Positions 1 through 7,869 of a stretch of 17,608 bases of DNA are shown one piece after another (the stretch's first letter is position 1; every line of letters begins with the position of its first letter). A program made the position numbers and the translations under genes. This DNA is from an uncultured Collinsella sp. (lineage in GTDB: Bacteria > Actinomycetota > Coriobacteriia > Coriobacteriales > Coriobacteriaceae). The notes under the pieces are model-generated. The model was not told where the DNA came from and did no database searches. It saw nothing but the letters and a program-made list of their open reading frames with translations. Where the stretch lies: assembly GCA_900543945.1 (NCBI GenBank), contig UQTN01000042.1, positions 1 to 17,608 on the forward strand, written 5' to 3'.

Positions 1-966
1 ACCGTCGAGCGCGATGCGCCGGATGCGGCGCGTGTGCTCGATCGCGACGTGTCGGCGGGCGATGCCGAGCGTCTGCGCTCGCGTACGCTGGGCCTCATGC
101 TGGAGGACACGGCGCTCGAGTTGGGTGCGATGGCGCTGAGCCCGCTGTCCAAAACCGAGTACGCGCTGGCGGCGCCGGCGCTTTGCGGCGGCTACCAGGG
201 CGATTATGCGCCCTTTGGCGATGTGTACCTGTCGACGCTTGAGTTTGTGGCGCGTGTGCGCAATCGCACGTCTGCCGTGGTGCCCCAAGAGCTCGTGACG
301 CTCAACGCGGTGGAAGATTGTATGGAGCGAGTGCTGGCGCAGGCGCTCTCGACGCTCGACGGTCCGGTCGATATGCTCGACCGCGCGGCACAGCTGCTCG
401 GCGGGCTTGAGCCGGGTGAGGTCGATGGCGCGCTCGAGGCGCACGTGGACCGCAATCGATCTTTCGACGACATCCCGATGGCCGCTGGCAAGCCTGAGGC
501 CTGCTCGCTGCTGCTGATGCTCGTGCGTCAGGGCGAGGCCGCCCGCCGCATGCTGCCGACGGCGCCGATCGTCTCGTCCCGTTCGTTTGCCGAGCGCTCC
601 TGGCCGTACATGCTCGCGTGGTCCGACCTGGGGCTCAACGGCAAGGAGCGTATGGCGGTCGATTCGTTGGCGCGCGCCGAGGTGCGCCGTTTTGCTGACG
701 AGGATACGAGCGAGCGCATGCGAAACGAGATGATGGGCGTGCTGGGCGAGCTACTGGGTATTTCGCCCGAGCAGATGGAGGAGTTGCGCTCTGAGGACGG
801 TCAGCGTCGCTTGCACGAGGGCATGAAAAAGTTCGAGGGCGAGGTCCAGGACGCCATCGAAAAGATGATGGGCGGCCAGGGTGGCCCGCAGGGTGGACCC
901 CAGGGCACGCCGATGCCGCATCCGCCGGTGGATCCCCGACAGTTCCCATTCTTCTCGCAGAACTAA
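1..966 (+). CDS. Unrecognised helical protein with Gly/Pro-rich tail (5' partial)
   Basis: The reading frame is open from base 1, so the start lies outside the window; a GTG at 34 is available but the codons before it are equally coding-like. The 321 visible residues look mostly helical and soluble, with no signal peptide or membrane segment. The last 40 or so residues are low-complexity: repeated GGQGGPQGG units, then a Pro-rich end finishing in FPFFSQN. I do not recognise a family. It lies about 290 bp upstream of ruvC on the same strand, separated by a hairpin-rich spacer and a promoter/operator, so it is probably a separate transcription unit. Codon use matches the neighbouring core genes. 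The frame is certain; the function is unknown. Confidence 0.75.
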   Translation, partial: TVERDAPDAARVLDRDVSAGDAERLRSRTLGLMLEDTALELGAMALSPLSKTEYALAAPALCGGYQGDYAPFGDVYLSTLEFVARVRNRTSAVVPQELVTLNAVEDCMERVLAQALSTLDGPVDMLDRAAQLLGGLEPGEVDGALEAHVDRNRSFDDIPMAAGKPEACSLLLMLVRQGEAARRMLPTAPIVSSRSFAERSWPYMLAWSDLGLNGKERMAVDSLARAEVRRFADEDTSERMRNEMMGVLGELLGISPEQMEELRSEDGQRRLHEGMKKFEGEVQDAIEKMMGGQGGPQGGPQGTPMPHPPVDPRQFPFFSQN

Positions 967-984
967 ACTGGGGATGGGGCCAAG

Positions 985-1118
985 GTTACGCGGTTTTGCC
1001 AAACCGCGTAACGAGTCGACGCTGCGCGAGCCCCTGTCGGGCAATCTGCCGCTCAAACCGTCGCTTGCGTACAGAAGTACGCGGCGCTCCTCTTTCGCGA
1101 CACCTTGCCACGGCAGGG
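985..1118. repeat. Hairpin-rich intergenic element (possible dispersed repeat)
   Basis: Four inverted repeats are packed into about 135 bp after the stop of the upstream gene. They are a perfect 12-bp stem with a TGCC loop (985-1012), a 4-bp stem (1040-1050), a perfect 6-bp GCGTAC/GTACGC stem with an AGAA loop (1067-1082), and a 7-bp stem with one G-U pair (1103-1118). None is followed by a T-run, so ordinary intrinsic termination does not explain them. A REP/BIME-like or otherwise mobile intergenic repeat is possible; no second copy is visible in this window. Confidence 0.45.
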
Positions 1119-1160
1119 ACTCGCTCGCTGACTTATGCTCAACCTATGGTTCAACCTTGC

Positions 1161-1191
1161 TTGTTAGATACGGTCGCTGTTGTGTTATTCT
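1161..1191 (+). promoter_or_regulatory. Candidate sigma-70-type promoter of ruvCAB
   Basis: TATTCT at 1186-1191 is a plausible -10 box. TTGTTA at 1161-1166 is a possible -35 with a long 19-bp spacer. The LexA-like palindrome starts two bases after the -10, where a repressor would block initiation. The call rests mainly on position. Confidence 0.4.
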
Positions 1192-1192
1192 A

Positions 1193-1204
1193 GAACAGAC
1201 GTTC
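1193..1204. promoter_or_regulatory. LexA-type SOS box upstream of ruvCAB
   Basis: GAAC-AGAC-GTTC is a perfect GAAC-N4-GTTC palindrome, the core of the LexA operator known from Gram-positive bacteria and actinobacteria (CGAAC-N4-GTTCG type). On the 3' side the match extends to GTTCG. It lies 57 bp before the ruvC start and just downstream of a -10-like TATTCT. ruv genes are classic SOS genes, so position and target both fit. The motif is seen directly; LexA control is inferred. Confidence 0.65.
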
Positions 1205-1260
1205 GTGAGTAGTGCGCGGGGCCTTGCCTTGCGCTTGGTAAAAGACGAGGGGAGGTTGGC

Positions 1261-1782
1261 TTGGTTATTTTGGGCATCGACCCCGGTTTGGCTCATACGG
1301 GTTGGGGGATTATCGAGGAGCGGCGTGGCGAGGTTCGCTGCCGTGCCTATGGCTGCATCGAGACCAGCGCGGGTAGTCCGCTCGCGGTGCGCCTGTCGCA
1401 TATCGCCCGCGACCTCAAGGGTGTCGTGGAGCGCTATCGACCCGATACCGCTGCTATCGAGAGCATTTACTTTGGCGCCAACGTTCGCTCGGCCATCCCT
1501 ACGGCGCATGCCCGCGGCGCTGCGCTTGTGGCGCTTTCGGAGTGCGCGCTCGAGATCGGCGAGTACACGCCCATGCAGATCAAACAGGCTGTGGTGGGTA
1601 CCGGCGCCGCGGACAAGCGGCAGGTCGCCTACATGGTACGCACGCTCACACAGCTCGACCACGACCCGCATCCCGACCATGCCGCCGATGCCCTGGCCTG
1701 TGCCATCTGCCACGTAAACCTCAGCCGCACCCGCGCCCTCACCGGTGGCGAGTTCTATCAACAGAGAGGAACCGGATACTGA
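1261..1782 (+). CDS. ruvC: RuvC, crossover junction endodeoxyribonuclease
   Basis: RuvC resolves Holliday junctions by paired strand incisions, working on the RuvAB-bound junction in recombinational repair. The 173 aa match the usual length. The RNase H-like fold begins with the catalytic GIDPG (D7), then AIESIYFG (E67), and ends with PDHAADALA. There the first of the last two metal ligands aligns to H140 and the second is D143. E. coli has Asp at the first position, but a His there is known in Thermus RuvC, so the enzyme should be active. The start is TTG at 1261, supported by GGGGAGG five bases upstream. The stop overlaps the ruvA ATG (TGATG), which indicates translational coupling. It is the first gene of ruvC-ruvA-ruvB. 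Confidence 0.96.
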   Translation: MVILGIDPGLAHTGWGIIEERRGEVRCRAYGCIETSAGSPLAVRLSHIARDLKGVVERYRPDTAAIESIYFGANVRSAIPTAHARGAALVALSECALEIGEYTPMQIKQAVVGTGAADKRQVAYMVRTLTQLDHDPHPDHAADALACAICHVNLSRTRALTGGEFYQQRGTGY

Positions 1783-2402
1783 TGATTTCCCAGCTCCACG
1801 GAACGCTTGTCGAGGCCACGATGAGCTCTGCTGTCGTTGACGTGTCGGGCGTTGGCTTTGAACTCGGCATTTCTGGCAGCACTGCGGCCACGCTGCCTAC
1901 GCCCGGCGGTGAGGTGCGCCTCTATACCCGTATGCAGGTGCGCGAGGACGCTATGACACTTTTCGGTTTTTCCTCTAAGGATGAGCGCACGATGTTCGAC
2001 CGGCTTGTGTCCGTCTCGGGCGTTGGCCCGCGCTTGGCGCTCGCCGTGCTTTCCACCTATACCGTGGGGCAGCTGTATTCGCTGGTGATGGCCGAGGACG
2101 ACAAGGGCATGGCCAAGGTACCCGGTGTGGGTAAAAAGACCGCCCAGCGCCTCATCTTGGAGCTCAAGAGCACCTTTGCCAAGGATAAGGGCTTTGTGCC
2201 GGTCGACGTGATCCCGGGGCAGGTTGCGATGCCGGTCCCCGCCGCCGCTCCCTCGGCGATCGATGACGCCCGTGCGGCGCTCCTTTCCATGGGCTTTAGT
2301 CCGCAGGAGACCGATGTCGCTCTGAGCGGGTATGATGGGCAGGATATGCGTGTCGAGGATCTGCTCGGCGCGGCGCTTAAGCGACTCGGAATGGATGCGT
2401 GA
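1782..2402 (+). CDS. ruvA: RuvA, Holliday junction branch migration complex subunit
   Basis: RuvA binds the four-way junction as a tetramer or octamer and loads the RuvB motor. The 206 aa are full length: an N-terminal OB-fold (about 1-62, beginning MISQLHGTL), then two helix-hairpin-helix motifs, SVSGVGPRLA (about 77-87) and KVPGVGKKTA (about 112-121). A Pro/Ala-rich flexible linker (about 140-160) leads to the C-terminal RuvB-contacting domain (DDARAALLSMGFSPQE onward). The frame is open far upstream inside ruvC, but ATG 1782 is chosen: it begins the conserved N-terminus, overlaps the ruvC stop by one base and has a GAGAGGA-type site upstream. The stop TGA overlaps the ruvB start. Confidence 0.96.
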   Translation: MISQLHGTLVEATMSSAVVDVSGVGFELGISGSTAATLPTPGGEVRLYTRMQVREDAMTLFGFSSKDERTMFDRLVSVSGVGPRLALAVLSTYTVGQLYSLVMAEDDKGMAKVPGVGKKTAQRLILELKSTFAKDKGFVPVDVIPGQVAMPVPAAAPSAIDDARAALLSMGFSPQETDVALSGYDGQDMRVEDLLGAALKRLGMDA

Positions 2403-3469
2403 TGTGGGAAGCCGATGACTCTCAGGACCTGTGGGCGACGCCCGGCAACTCGCCGGCGGCATCCATGGCGCACGGCGAGCGCATGGTGGGCTCGGAGCTG
2501 ACGGCCGAGGACCTCGATGTCGATCGCACTTTGCGCCCCCAGCGCCTGGACGATTACTGCGGCCAGGAGCATATCAAGCAGAGCCTGCGCGTGTTGATCG
2601 AAGCGGCGCAGAGCCGTGGCGAGACGCTCGACCACGTGATCTTCTCGGGCCCTCCGGGTCTGGGCAAGACCACGCTGGCTACGGTTATCGCCAACGAGCT
2701 GGGCGCTCAGATCAAGACCACGAGTGGCCCTGCCATCGCGCGCACCGGCGACCTGGCAGCCATCCTTACTAACTTGCAGCCGGGTGATGTGCTGTTTATC
2801 GACGAGATCCACCGCCTCAACCGTTCGGTCGAGGAGGTCCTGTACCCCGCGATGGAGGACTTTGCCCTCGATATCGTGATTGGCAAGGGTCCGGCGGCGC
2901 GCTCGATTCGCCTGGATATTCCCAAGTTTACGCTGGTGGCGGCAACGACCCGCTCAGGCATGTTGACCGGCCCGTTGCGCGACCGCTTTGGCATTTCATA
3001 TCGCCTGGATTACTACACGGTCGAGGAACTCGCGCAGATTGTTACGCGCTCGGCGACTATCCTGGGCGTGACGATCGACCATCCCAGTGCACTCGAGATC
3101 GGCTCGCGTTCGCGCGGCACGCCACGTCTTGCCAACCGCCTGCTCAAGCGCGTGCGCGATTACGCACAGGTGCGCGGCAACGGCCCCATCGAGCTCGATA
3201 TCTGTCGCCAGGCGCTCGAGTTCTTCGAGATCGATGAGCTCGGTCTGGACTGGATGGATATTCGCATTTTGGAGACGCTCGCTAAGACGTTCTCCGGTCG
3301 TGCCGTGGGACTTACGACCCTTGCCAGCGCGGTGGGCGAGGACCCGGGCACGCTCGAGGATGTCTATGAGCCCTATCTGCTGCAGTGCGGGTTGATGATT
3401 CGTACGCCGCAGGGCCGTCAGGCAACCCTGCGCACCTTTGAGCACCTGGGGATTGAACCTACCATTTAG
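2402..3469 (+). CDS. ruvB: RuvB, Holliday junction ATP-dependent DNA helicase
   Basis: RuvB is the AAA+ hexameric motor that drives branch migration on RuvA-bound junctions. From ATG 2402 it is 355 aa. The extra N-terminal 30 or so residues before the conserved block (TLRPQRLDDYCGQ) are Asp/Ser-rich and typical of lineage-specific extensions. Walker A is GPPGLGKT (about 83-90) and Walker B is LFIDEIHRL. Sensor 1 is AATTRSGM, the arginine finger region is GPLRDRFG, and sensor 2 is GTPRLANRLLKRVRD. A winged-helix domain closes the protein (GLDWMDIRILET onward). The ATG overlaps the ruvA stop by one base; the GTG three bases earlier is also possible. No terminator follows directly. Confidence 0.97.
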   Translation: MWEADDSQDLWATPGNSPAASMAHGERMVGSELTAEDLDVDRTLRPQRLDDYCGQEHIKQSLRVLIEAAQSRGETLDHVIFSGPPGLGKTTLATVIANELGAQIKTTSGPAIARTGDLAAILTNLQPGDVLFIDEIHRLNRSVEEVLYPAMEDFALDIVIGKGPAARSIRLDIPKFTLVAATTRSGMLTGPLRDRFGISYRLDYYTVEELAQIVTRSATILGVTIDHPSALEIGSRSRGTPRLANRLLKRVRDYAQVRGNGPIELDICRQALEFFEIDELGLDWMDIRILETLAKTFSGRAVGLTTLASAVGEDPGTLEDVYEPYLLQCGLMIRTPQGRQATLRTFEHLGIEPTI

Positions 3470-3613
3470 GGCGCTTTGTTTTGGCGGGTTGTTAAGCTAT
3501 CGCTGAGCATTGGATAAACAGATCGCCGTTTGTCGGTTGCGGGTGTTTTACTATTGCACGCCCGTGCTATGCTGGATTGGTCTTTTTCTCATTCGGTAAC
3601 GAAAGGACCGCCC

Positions 3614-5281
3614 ATGCCTACTGACATCGAAATCGCACGTTCCGTCACGCCGCTGCCCATTACCGAGGTGGCTAAGAACGCCGGCGTCGACGTAAAGCAC
3701 CTGATTCCGTACGGCTTCGACAAGGCTAAGGTTGACTATTCACTGCTCAACGAGCCGACTGATCACCAGGCCAAGCTCGTCCTCGTGACCGCTATCAACC
3801 CAACGCCTGCGGGCGAGGGCAAGACCACCATGACCATCGGTCTGGCCGATGGTCTGCGTCGCCGCGGCGTCAAGAGCGCCGTGGCCCTGCGCGAGCCTTC
3901 GCTCGGCCCTGTCTTTGGCATTAAGGGCGGTGCTGCCGGTGGCGGCTGGGCTCAGGTGATCCCCATGGAGGATATCAACCTGCACTTTACCGGCGACTTC
4001 CACGCTATCGGTGCTGCCAACAACCTGCTGGCCGCCATGCTTGATAACCACATCCAGCAGGGCAATCAGCTCGGTATTGACGTTAAGCGCATCACTTGGA
4101 AGCGCGTCGTCGATATGAACGACCGTCAGCTGCGCCACGTTATCGACGGCATTGGCGGTAAGGCCCAGGGCGTGCCGCGCGAGGACGGCTTCGATATCAC
4201 CGTCGCCTCCGAGGTCATGGCAATCCTGTGCCTGTCTACGAGCATCAACGACCTCAAGGAACGCTTGGGTGAGATTGTCGTCGGCTATAGCTTTGCCGGC
4301 GAGCCCGTCCGTGCCCGCGACCTCAAGGCCCAGGGTGCCATGGCCGCGTTGCTTAAGGACGCGCTCAAGCCCAACCTGGTGCAAACGCTCGAGGGCACGC
4401 CCGCGTTTGTCCACGGCGGTCCCTTCGCCAACATTGCCCACGGCTGCAACTCTATCATGGCCACACGTATGGCGATGCGCTTTGGCGATGTTGCCATTAC
4501 CGAGGCCGGCTTCGGTGCCGATCTGGGTGCCGAGAAGTTCCTCGACATCAAGTGCCGCATGACGGGCGTTCGCCCCAGCGCTGTCGTGGTCGTCGCGACC
4601 GCTCGTGCGCTGAAGTACAACGGTGGCGTCGCCAAGGCCGACCTCAACGAGGAGAACCTCGAGGCACTCAAGGCTGGCATGCCCAACCTGCTGCGTCATG
4701 TCGACAACATCCAGAACGTTTATGGTCTGCCCTGCGTGGTCGCCATCAACCGCTTCCCGACGGACACCGAGGCCGAGCTCGAGCTCATCGAGTCCGAGTG
4801 CCAGAAGCTGGGCGTCAATGTGAAGCTGTCCGAGGTCTGGGCCAAGGGCGGCGAGGGCGCGCTCGACTTGGCCGATGAGGTCATGCGCTTGATTGAGCAG
4901 CCGAGCGAGCTCAAGTTTGCTTACGAGGACGGCGCCGATATTGCCGACGCTCTCGAGGCCGTTGCCACTAAGGTTTACCGCGCCGATGGCGTCGACTTTA
5001 CGCCCGCTGCCAAGCGTCAGCTCGCCGAGCTGCGCGAGAACGGCTTTGGCAACCTGCCGGTGTGCGTGGCCAAGACGCAGTACAGCTTTAGCGACAACGC
5101 CAAGGCCCTGGGCGCTCCCGAGAACTTCCGCATCACGGTGCGTGAGCTCAAGGTTTCCGCCGGCGCCCACTTTGTGGTCGCGCTGACCGGCAGTGTTCTG
5201 ACCATGCCGGGCCTGCCCAAGGTTCCCGCGGCCGAGAACATCGACGTCGACAACGACGGCAACATCACCGGCCTGTTCTAA
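3614..5281 (+). CDS. fhs: Formate-tetrahydrofolate ligase (formyl-THF synthetase)
   Basis: Fhs makes 10-formyl-THF from formate, THF and ATP in the cytoplasm, feeding purine and formyl-Met synthesis and one-carbon flux. The 555 aa equal the family length. Visible hallmarks are the nucleotide-binding loop TPAGEGKTT (64-72), REPSLGPVFGIKGGAAGGG, the DIN-LHFTGDFHAI block, and GGPFANIAHGCNS in the middle. The tail ends MPGLPKVPAAENIDVD. The frame is open upstream to 3530, but ATG 3614 begins the conserved MPTDIEIA and has GAAAGGA (3601-3607) at good spacing. It is transcribed alone, 144 bp after ruvB, and ends at a strong terminator. No other folate-pathway genes are adjacent. Confidence 0.97.
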   Translation: MPTDIEIARSVTPLPITEVAKNAGVDVKHLIPYGFDKAKVDYSLLNEPTDHQAKLVLVTAINPTPAGEGKTTMTIGLADGLRRRGVKSAVALREPSLGPVFGIKGGAAGGGWAQVIPMEDINLHFTGDFHAIGAANNLLAAMLDNHIQQGNQLGIDVKRITWKRVVDMNDRQLRHVIDGIGGKAQGVPREDGFDITVASEVMAILCLSTSINDLKERLGEIVVGYSFAGEPVRARDLKAQGAMAALLKDALKPNLVQTLEGTPAFVHGGPFANIAHGCNSIMATRMAMRFGDVAITEAGFGADLGAEKFLDIKCRMTGVRPSAVVVVATARALKYNGGVAKADLNEENLEALKAGMPNLLRHVDNIQNVYGLPCVVAINRFPTDTEAELELIESECQKLGVNVKLSEVWAKGGEGALDLADEVMRLIEQPSELKFAYEDGADIADALEAVATKVYRADGVDFTPAAKRQLAELRENGFGNLPVCVAKTQYSFSDNAKALGAPENFRITVRELKVSAGAHFVVALTGSVLTMPGLPKVPAAENIDVDNDGNITGLF

Positions 5282-5306
5282 GCCTGTTGCCCATAGCTGC
5301 TTGCCC

Positions 5307-5343
5307 GCCCCGTCGCGCCTACCAAGGCCCGGCGGGGCTTTTT
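5307..5343 (+). terminator. Intrinsic terminator of fhs
   Basis: A 13-position stem starts 25 bp after the fhs stop (left arm 5307-5319, right arm 5326-5338). It has one mismatch and one G-U pair, a TACCAA loop, and five T's directly after it (5339-5343). Confidence 0.9.
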
Positions 5344-5461
5344 GATCCTTAGGCCCGCGCATGTCTTGTAGATACCGACGGGCTCTGCCCATCATAGGTT
5401 TTTGCGCGGGTAGAATGCATGGATAACTTGATGCTCACGAGCGACGGAAAGGAATCGTTGC

Positions 5462-6451
5462 ATGGATCAGGACAAAACAACCGTGATGGGCGGCTACGGT
5501 TCCGCGCAGGCTGGCGATAGCGCCGATGCGACCCGCGTTGTTCCCAACCCCGGTTATACCGACCCCGCCGCGACGCAGCCTTCTGCCGAGCCCACCCGGG
5601 TTATGGGCTATGGCGACACGGCGCAGGATTCTTATGCTGCATCTTCGCAAGGCCCCTATGGCAACGTAACTCCGGACCCGTTTGATTACGCGCCGCAGGA
5701 TTCTTATGCCGCCTCGACACCGAATCCCTATGATGACCTGCCGCAGAATCCCATTCCGCAGCCTCAGCAGACGACGTATATGCCTCGCACGGCGCAGCCT
5801 CGCTACGAGTCACGCGAGCCGTATCGCGAGTACCCCAAGTCGATTCCGCAATATGGCGAGGACGAGGAGAAGAAGCCGTCGCGTTCGTCGAGCGTGATCA
5901 AGAAGATCCTCATCGTGTTGGCGATCTTCTTTGCTCTCTCGGTTGTGTTTGCCATCGTGTCGGGCATGCTCAACAAGCGGGGGAGCTCAACGGCCGATAC
6001 CACTGCCGAGCAAACCGCGTCCGCCTCGTCTAGTACCGTCGATCTGAGCGATATTCCGGGGCAGTACTGGTCCAACGCCAAGAAGCTCCTCAAGTCGCGC
6101 GGCGCCGATCTTTCGAATGCCGTGGTCCTGACTGATGATGGCTCAACGCCCGTCGTCGATGCCAACTGGGTTGTTACTTCTGCCTACTATAACGACAACG
6201 GTAACCTTGAAATTCAACTCACGCATAAGAACAGCTCGGGCAACTCGTCCGACGGCCAAAGCGGCACCGACAGCTCGAGCTCCAACATGCTGGAGGACCT
6301 GAGCAACAAGGCGCAGGAATTGGGAGACAAGGCGCAAGAGCTGGGCGATACGACACAAAACCTGGGCGACACCGCGCAGAACTTGGGAGACATGGCGACA
6401 GATGCCTGGAACGCCCTACAAAACGGCATTTTGGGTGCACAGGGAAACTAG
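5462..6451 (+). CDS. Single-pass membrane protein with PASTA-like domain and 7-residue repeats
   Basis: The 329 aa have a clear layered architecture. Residues 1-140 are disordered and rich in Pro, Gln, Tyr, Ser and Thr, with two copies of QDSYAAS (56-61 and 79-85) and three T-x-V motifs (TTVM at 6-9, TRVV at 24-27, TRVM at 45-48). Basic residues (KK at 147-148) precede one membrane helix (about 148-170). An outer Ser/Thr linker leads to a PASTA-like segment (about 195-256; IPGQYWSNAKKLLKSRGAD fits the G-x3-eAxxxL-xxxG pattern). The C-terminus carries four AQ-L-GD heptads (about 283-311). Start ATG 5462 has GGAAAGGA eight bases upstream. Topology is inferred as N-in/C-out. No enzyme motif is seen; the PASTA assignment is by eye. 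Confidence 0.8.
   Translation: MDQDKTTVMGGYGSAQAGDSADATRVVPNPGYTDPAATQPSAEPTRVMGYGDTAQDSYAASSQGPYGNVTPDPFDYAPQDSYAASTPNPYDDLPQNPIPQPQQTTYMPRTAQPRYESREPYREYPKSIPQYGEDEEKKPSRSSSVIKKILIVLAIFFALSVVFAIVSGMLNKRGSSTADTTAEQTASASSSTVDLSDIPGQYWSNAKKLLKSRGADLSNAVVLTDDGSTPVVDANWVVTSAYYNDNGNLEIQLTHKNSSGNSSDGQSGTDSSSSNMLEDLSNKAQELGDKAQELGDTTQNLGDTAQNLGDMATDAWNALQNGILGAQGN
6308..6391 (+). repeat. Four tandem 21-bp coding repeats
   Basis: Four consecutive seven-codon units (6308-6328, 6329-6349, 6350-6370, 6371-6391) encode KAQELGD, KAQELGD, TTQNLGD and TAQNLGD. The DNA copies have diverged at third positions, so the protein repeat appears to be maintained. It should form an amphipathic helix in the outer C-terminus of the membrane protein. 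Confidence 0.85.
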
Positions 6452-6486
6452 CGGCCGAGCGGAGCGGGGCTACAGCTGCTCGGCCG
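6452..6486. terminator. Hairpin between convergent genes (weak terminator candidate)
   Basis: CGGCCGAGC at 6452-6460 pairs perfectly with GCTCGGCCG at 6478-6486. It spans the stop of the minus-strand transporter gene and directly follows the stop of the plus-strand gene. No T-run follows on either strand, so intrinsic termination is uncertain. Confidence 0.4.
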
Positions 6487-7651
6487 GACGGTCGGGTGAG
6501 CTGAAGCCCGAGTCAAACGTGACGACGCATGACGCATCGGGCCGGCGCTCGTGCACGATGCGCGTGACGAGCTCCAGCAGCTCCTCGTCGGATATGTCAA
6601 AGTCGTCGGGACGCACTAGGTCAAATGACACAAAGCCATCGTGTTCGTGAAGGTCGTGGATGGAGAGCGCGGGATCGATCTGCATGACGCCGCGCTTGAC
6701 CCAGCCGCGCAGGTCGTCGCCGGTGGTGGCGATGGGATCGCAGTGCAGCGTGATGCCGATTCCCATCTGCCGCTTGATATCATGCTCGATGGTGTCCAGA
6801 ATCTCGTGGTGCTCAAACGCGTCGCCCTCGCCGGGCATCTCCACGTGGGCGCTGGCAAACTGACGACCGGGGCCGTAGTCGTGCACCATCAGGTCGTGTG
6901 TGCCCAAGACCTGCGGATAGGACATGATCTTGTCGCGGATTGCCTGGACGAGCTTGGGGTCGGGCGCTTGCCCCAGCAACGGGCTGATGGCGTCGCGCAC
7001 CAGGCCCATGCCGCTGATGCAAATGAAGATGCCCACGCCCAGGCCCGCCCAGCCGTCGAGGTCAAAGCCGGTCGTCTGCGAAATAAGCGCCGCCACCAAG
7101 ACCGAGCCCGAGGTAATGACGTCGTTTTTGGAGTCCTGCGCTGTGGCGATGAGCGTCTCCGAGTCGATGCGGTCGCCCAGTGCGCGGTTGAACGCGGCCA
7201 TCCAGAGCTTAACGAGCATGGACAAGACGAGGGCGGCTAAGGAGAGCACCGAATATGCAGTGGGGGAAGGCTTGATGATCTTAGTGACCGACTCGAGGAT
7301 CAGGTTGATGCCGACGGCGCAAACCAGGACGGCGACGAACAGACCGGCTAGGTACTCGTAGCGACCGTGGCCATAGGGGTGGCCTTCGTCTGCCGGGCGG
7401 CTGGCAAGGCGGAACCCGAGCAGGCTCACGATGTTGCTCGAGGCGTCGGAGAGGTTGTTGAAGGCGTCGGCGACAAGCGAGACGGAGCCGGCGAGCAGGC
7501 CTGCGATGCCCTTGGCCAGGCACAGGGTGATGTTGAGGCCAATGCAGATGAGGCTTGCGGCAAAGCCCGCGTTGGTGCGGCAAGATACATCGACCGGCTC
7601 GCCCTCGCTGCCGGGAACAAGCGTATGTACCAGCCGATTTACAAATAGCAT
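6470..7651 (-). CDS. Cation diffusion facilitator family transporter, probably Mn(II)-type
   Basis: This is a CDF-family metal/proton antiporter of the inner membrane. From ATG 7651 it is 393 aa: six membrane helices (roughly 28-240) followed by a long cytoplasmic domain. TM2 carries ADAFNNLSDASSN (D62, N65/N66, D69) and TM5 carries QDSKND (D173-x3-D177). A DxxxD in TM5 is the pattern linked to Mn(II)-exporting CDFs, whereas Zn members carry HxxxD. The loop GHPYGHGRYEYLAG is a CDF hallmark. After the usual C-terminal domain (about 250-325) there are some 65 more residues, longer than a minimal CDF. The frame is open upstream to 7810; ATG 7651 is chosen for GAGGA eight bases away, and ATG 7672 is the alternative. 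Metal choice is inferred. Confidence 0.88.
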   Translation of the reverse strand: MLFVNRLVHTLVPGSEGEPVDVSCRTNAGFAASLICIGLNITLCLAKGIAGLLAGSVSLVADAFNNLSDASSNIVSLLGFRLASRPADEGHPYGHGRYEYLAGLFVAVLVCAVGINLILESVTKIIKPSPTAYSVLSLAALVLSMLVKLWMAAFNRALGDRIDSETLIATAQDSKNDVITSGSVLVAALISQTTGFDLDGWAGLGVGIFICISGMGLVRDAISPLLGQAPDPKLVQAIRDKIMSYPQVLGTHDLMVHDYGPGRQFASAHVEMPGEGDAFEHHEILDTIEHDIKRQMGIGITLHCDPIATTGDDLRGWVKRGVMQIDPALSIHDLHEHDGFVSFDLVRPDDFDISDEELLELVTRIVHERRPDASCVVTFDSGFSSPDRPAEQL

Positions 7652-7869
7652 AGCGGTCGTCCTCACAGTCATGTTTAAGGGGATAGTGTAGCTCGCGCAG
7701 GGGCGCCGTGCACCGACGCTCAGAAAATGCAGCAATAGTCTGCCGGTGCTAACGAGCGAGCCTTCTCGTCTGCCTGGGTGGTCCATTTTGGGCCACATGG
7801 GTATGGGCATGTGCCTGTTTGCTCGGCATACTTAATGTCGACAGCCCCTGTGCAAAGGAGGACGTTTCC

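Noticed and set aside
1144..1761. 205-aa minus-strand frame over ruvC
   Set aside because: It overlaps ruvC and its operator and has no recognisable motif.
3530..3613. 28-codon upstream extension of fhs
   Set aside because: It has no ribosome site, and the conserved Fhs N-terminus begins at ATG 3614 behind GAAAGGA.
3740..5395. 551-aa open frame on the minus strand across fhs
   Set aside because: It lies opposite the certain fhs gene, has no ribosome site, and its composition (Ala/Val/Asp/His/Gln-rich) is the mirror of a G+C-rich coding strand.
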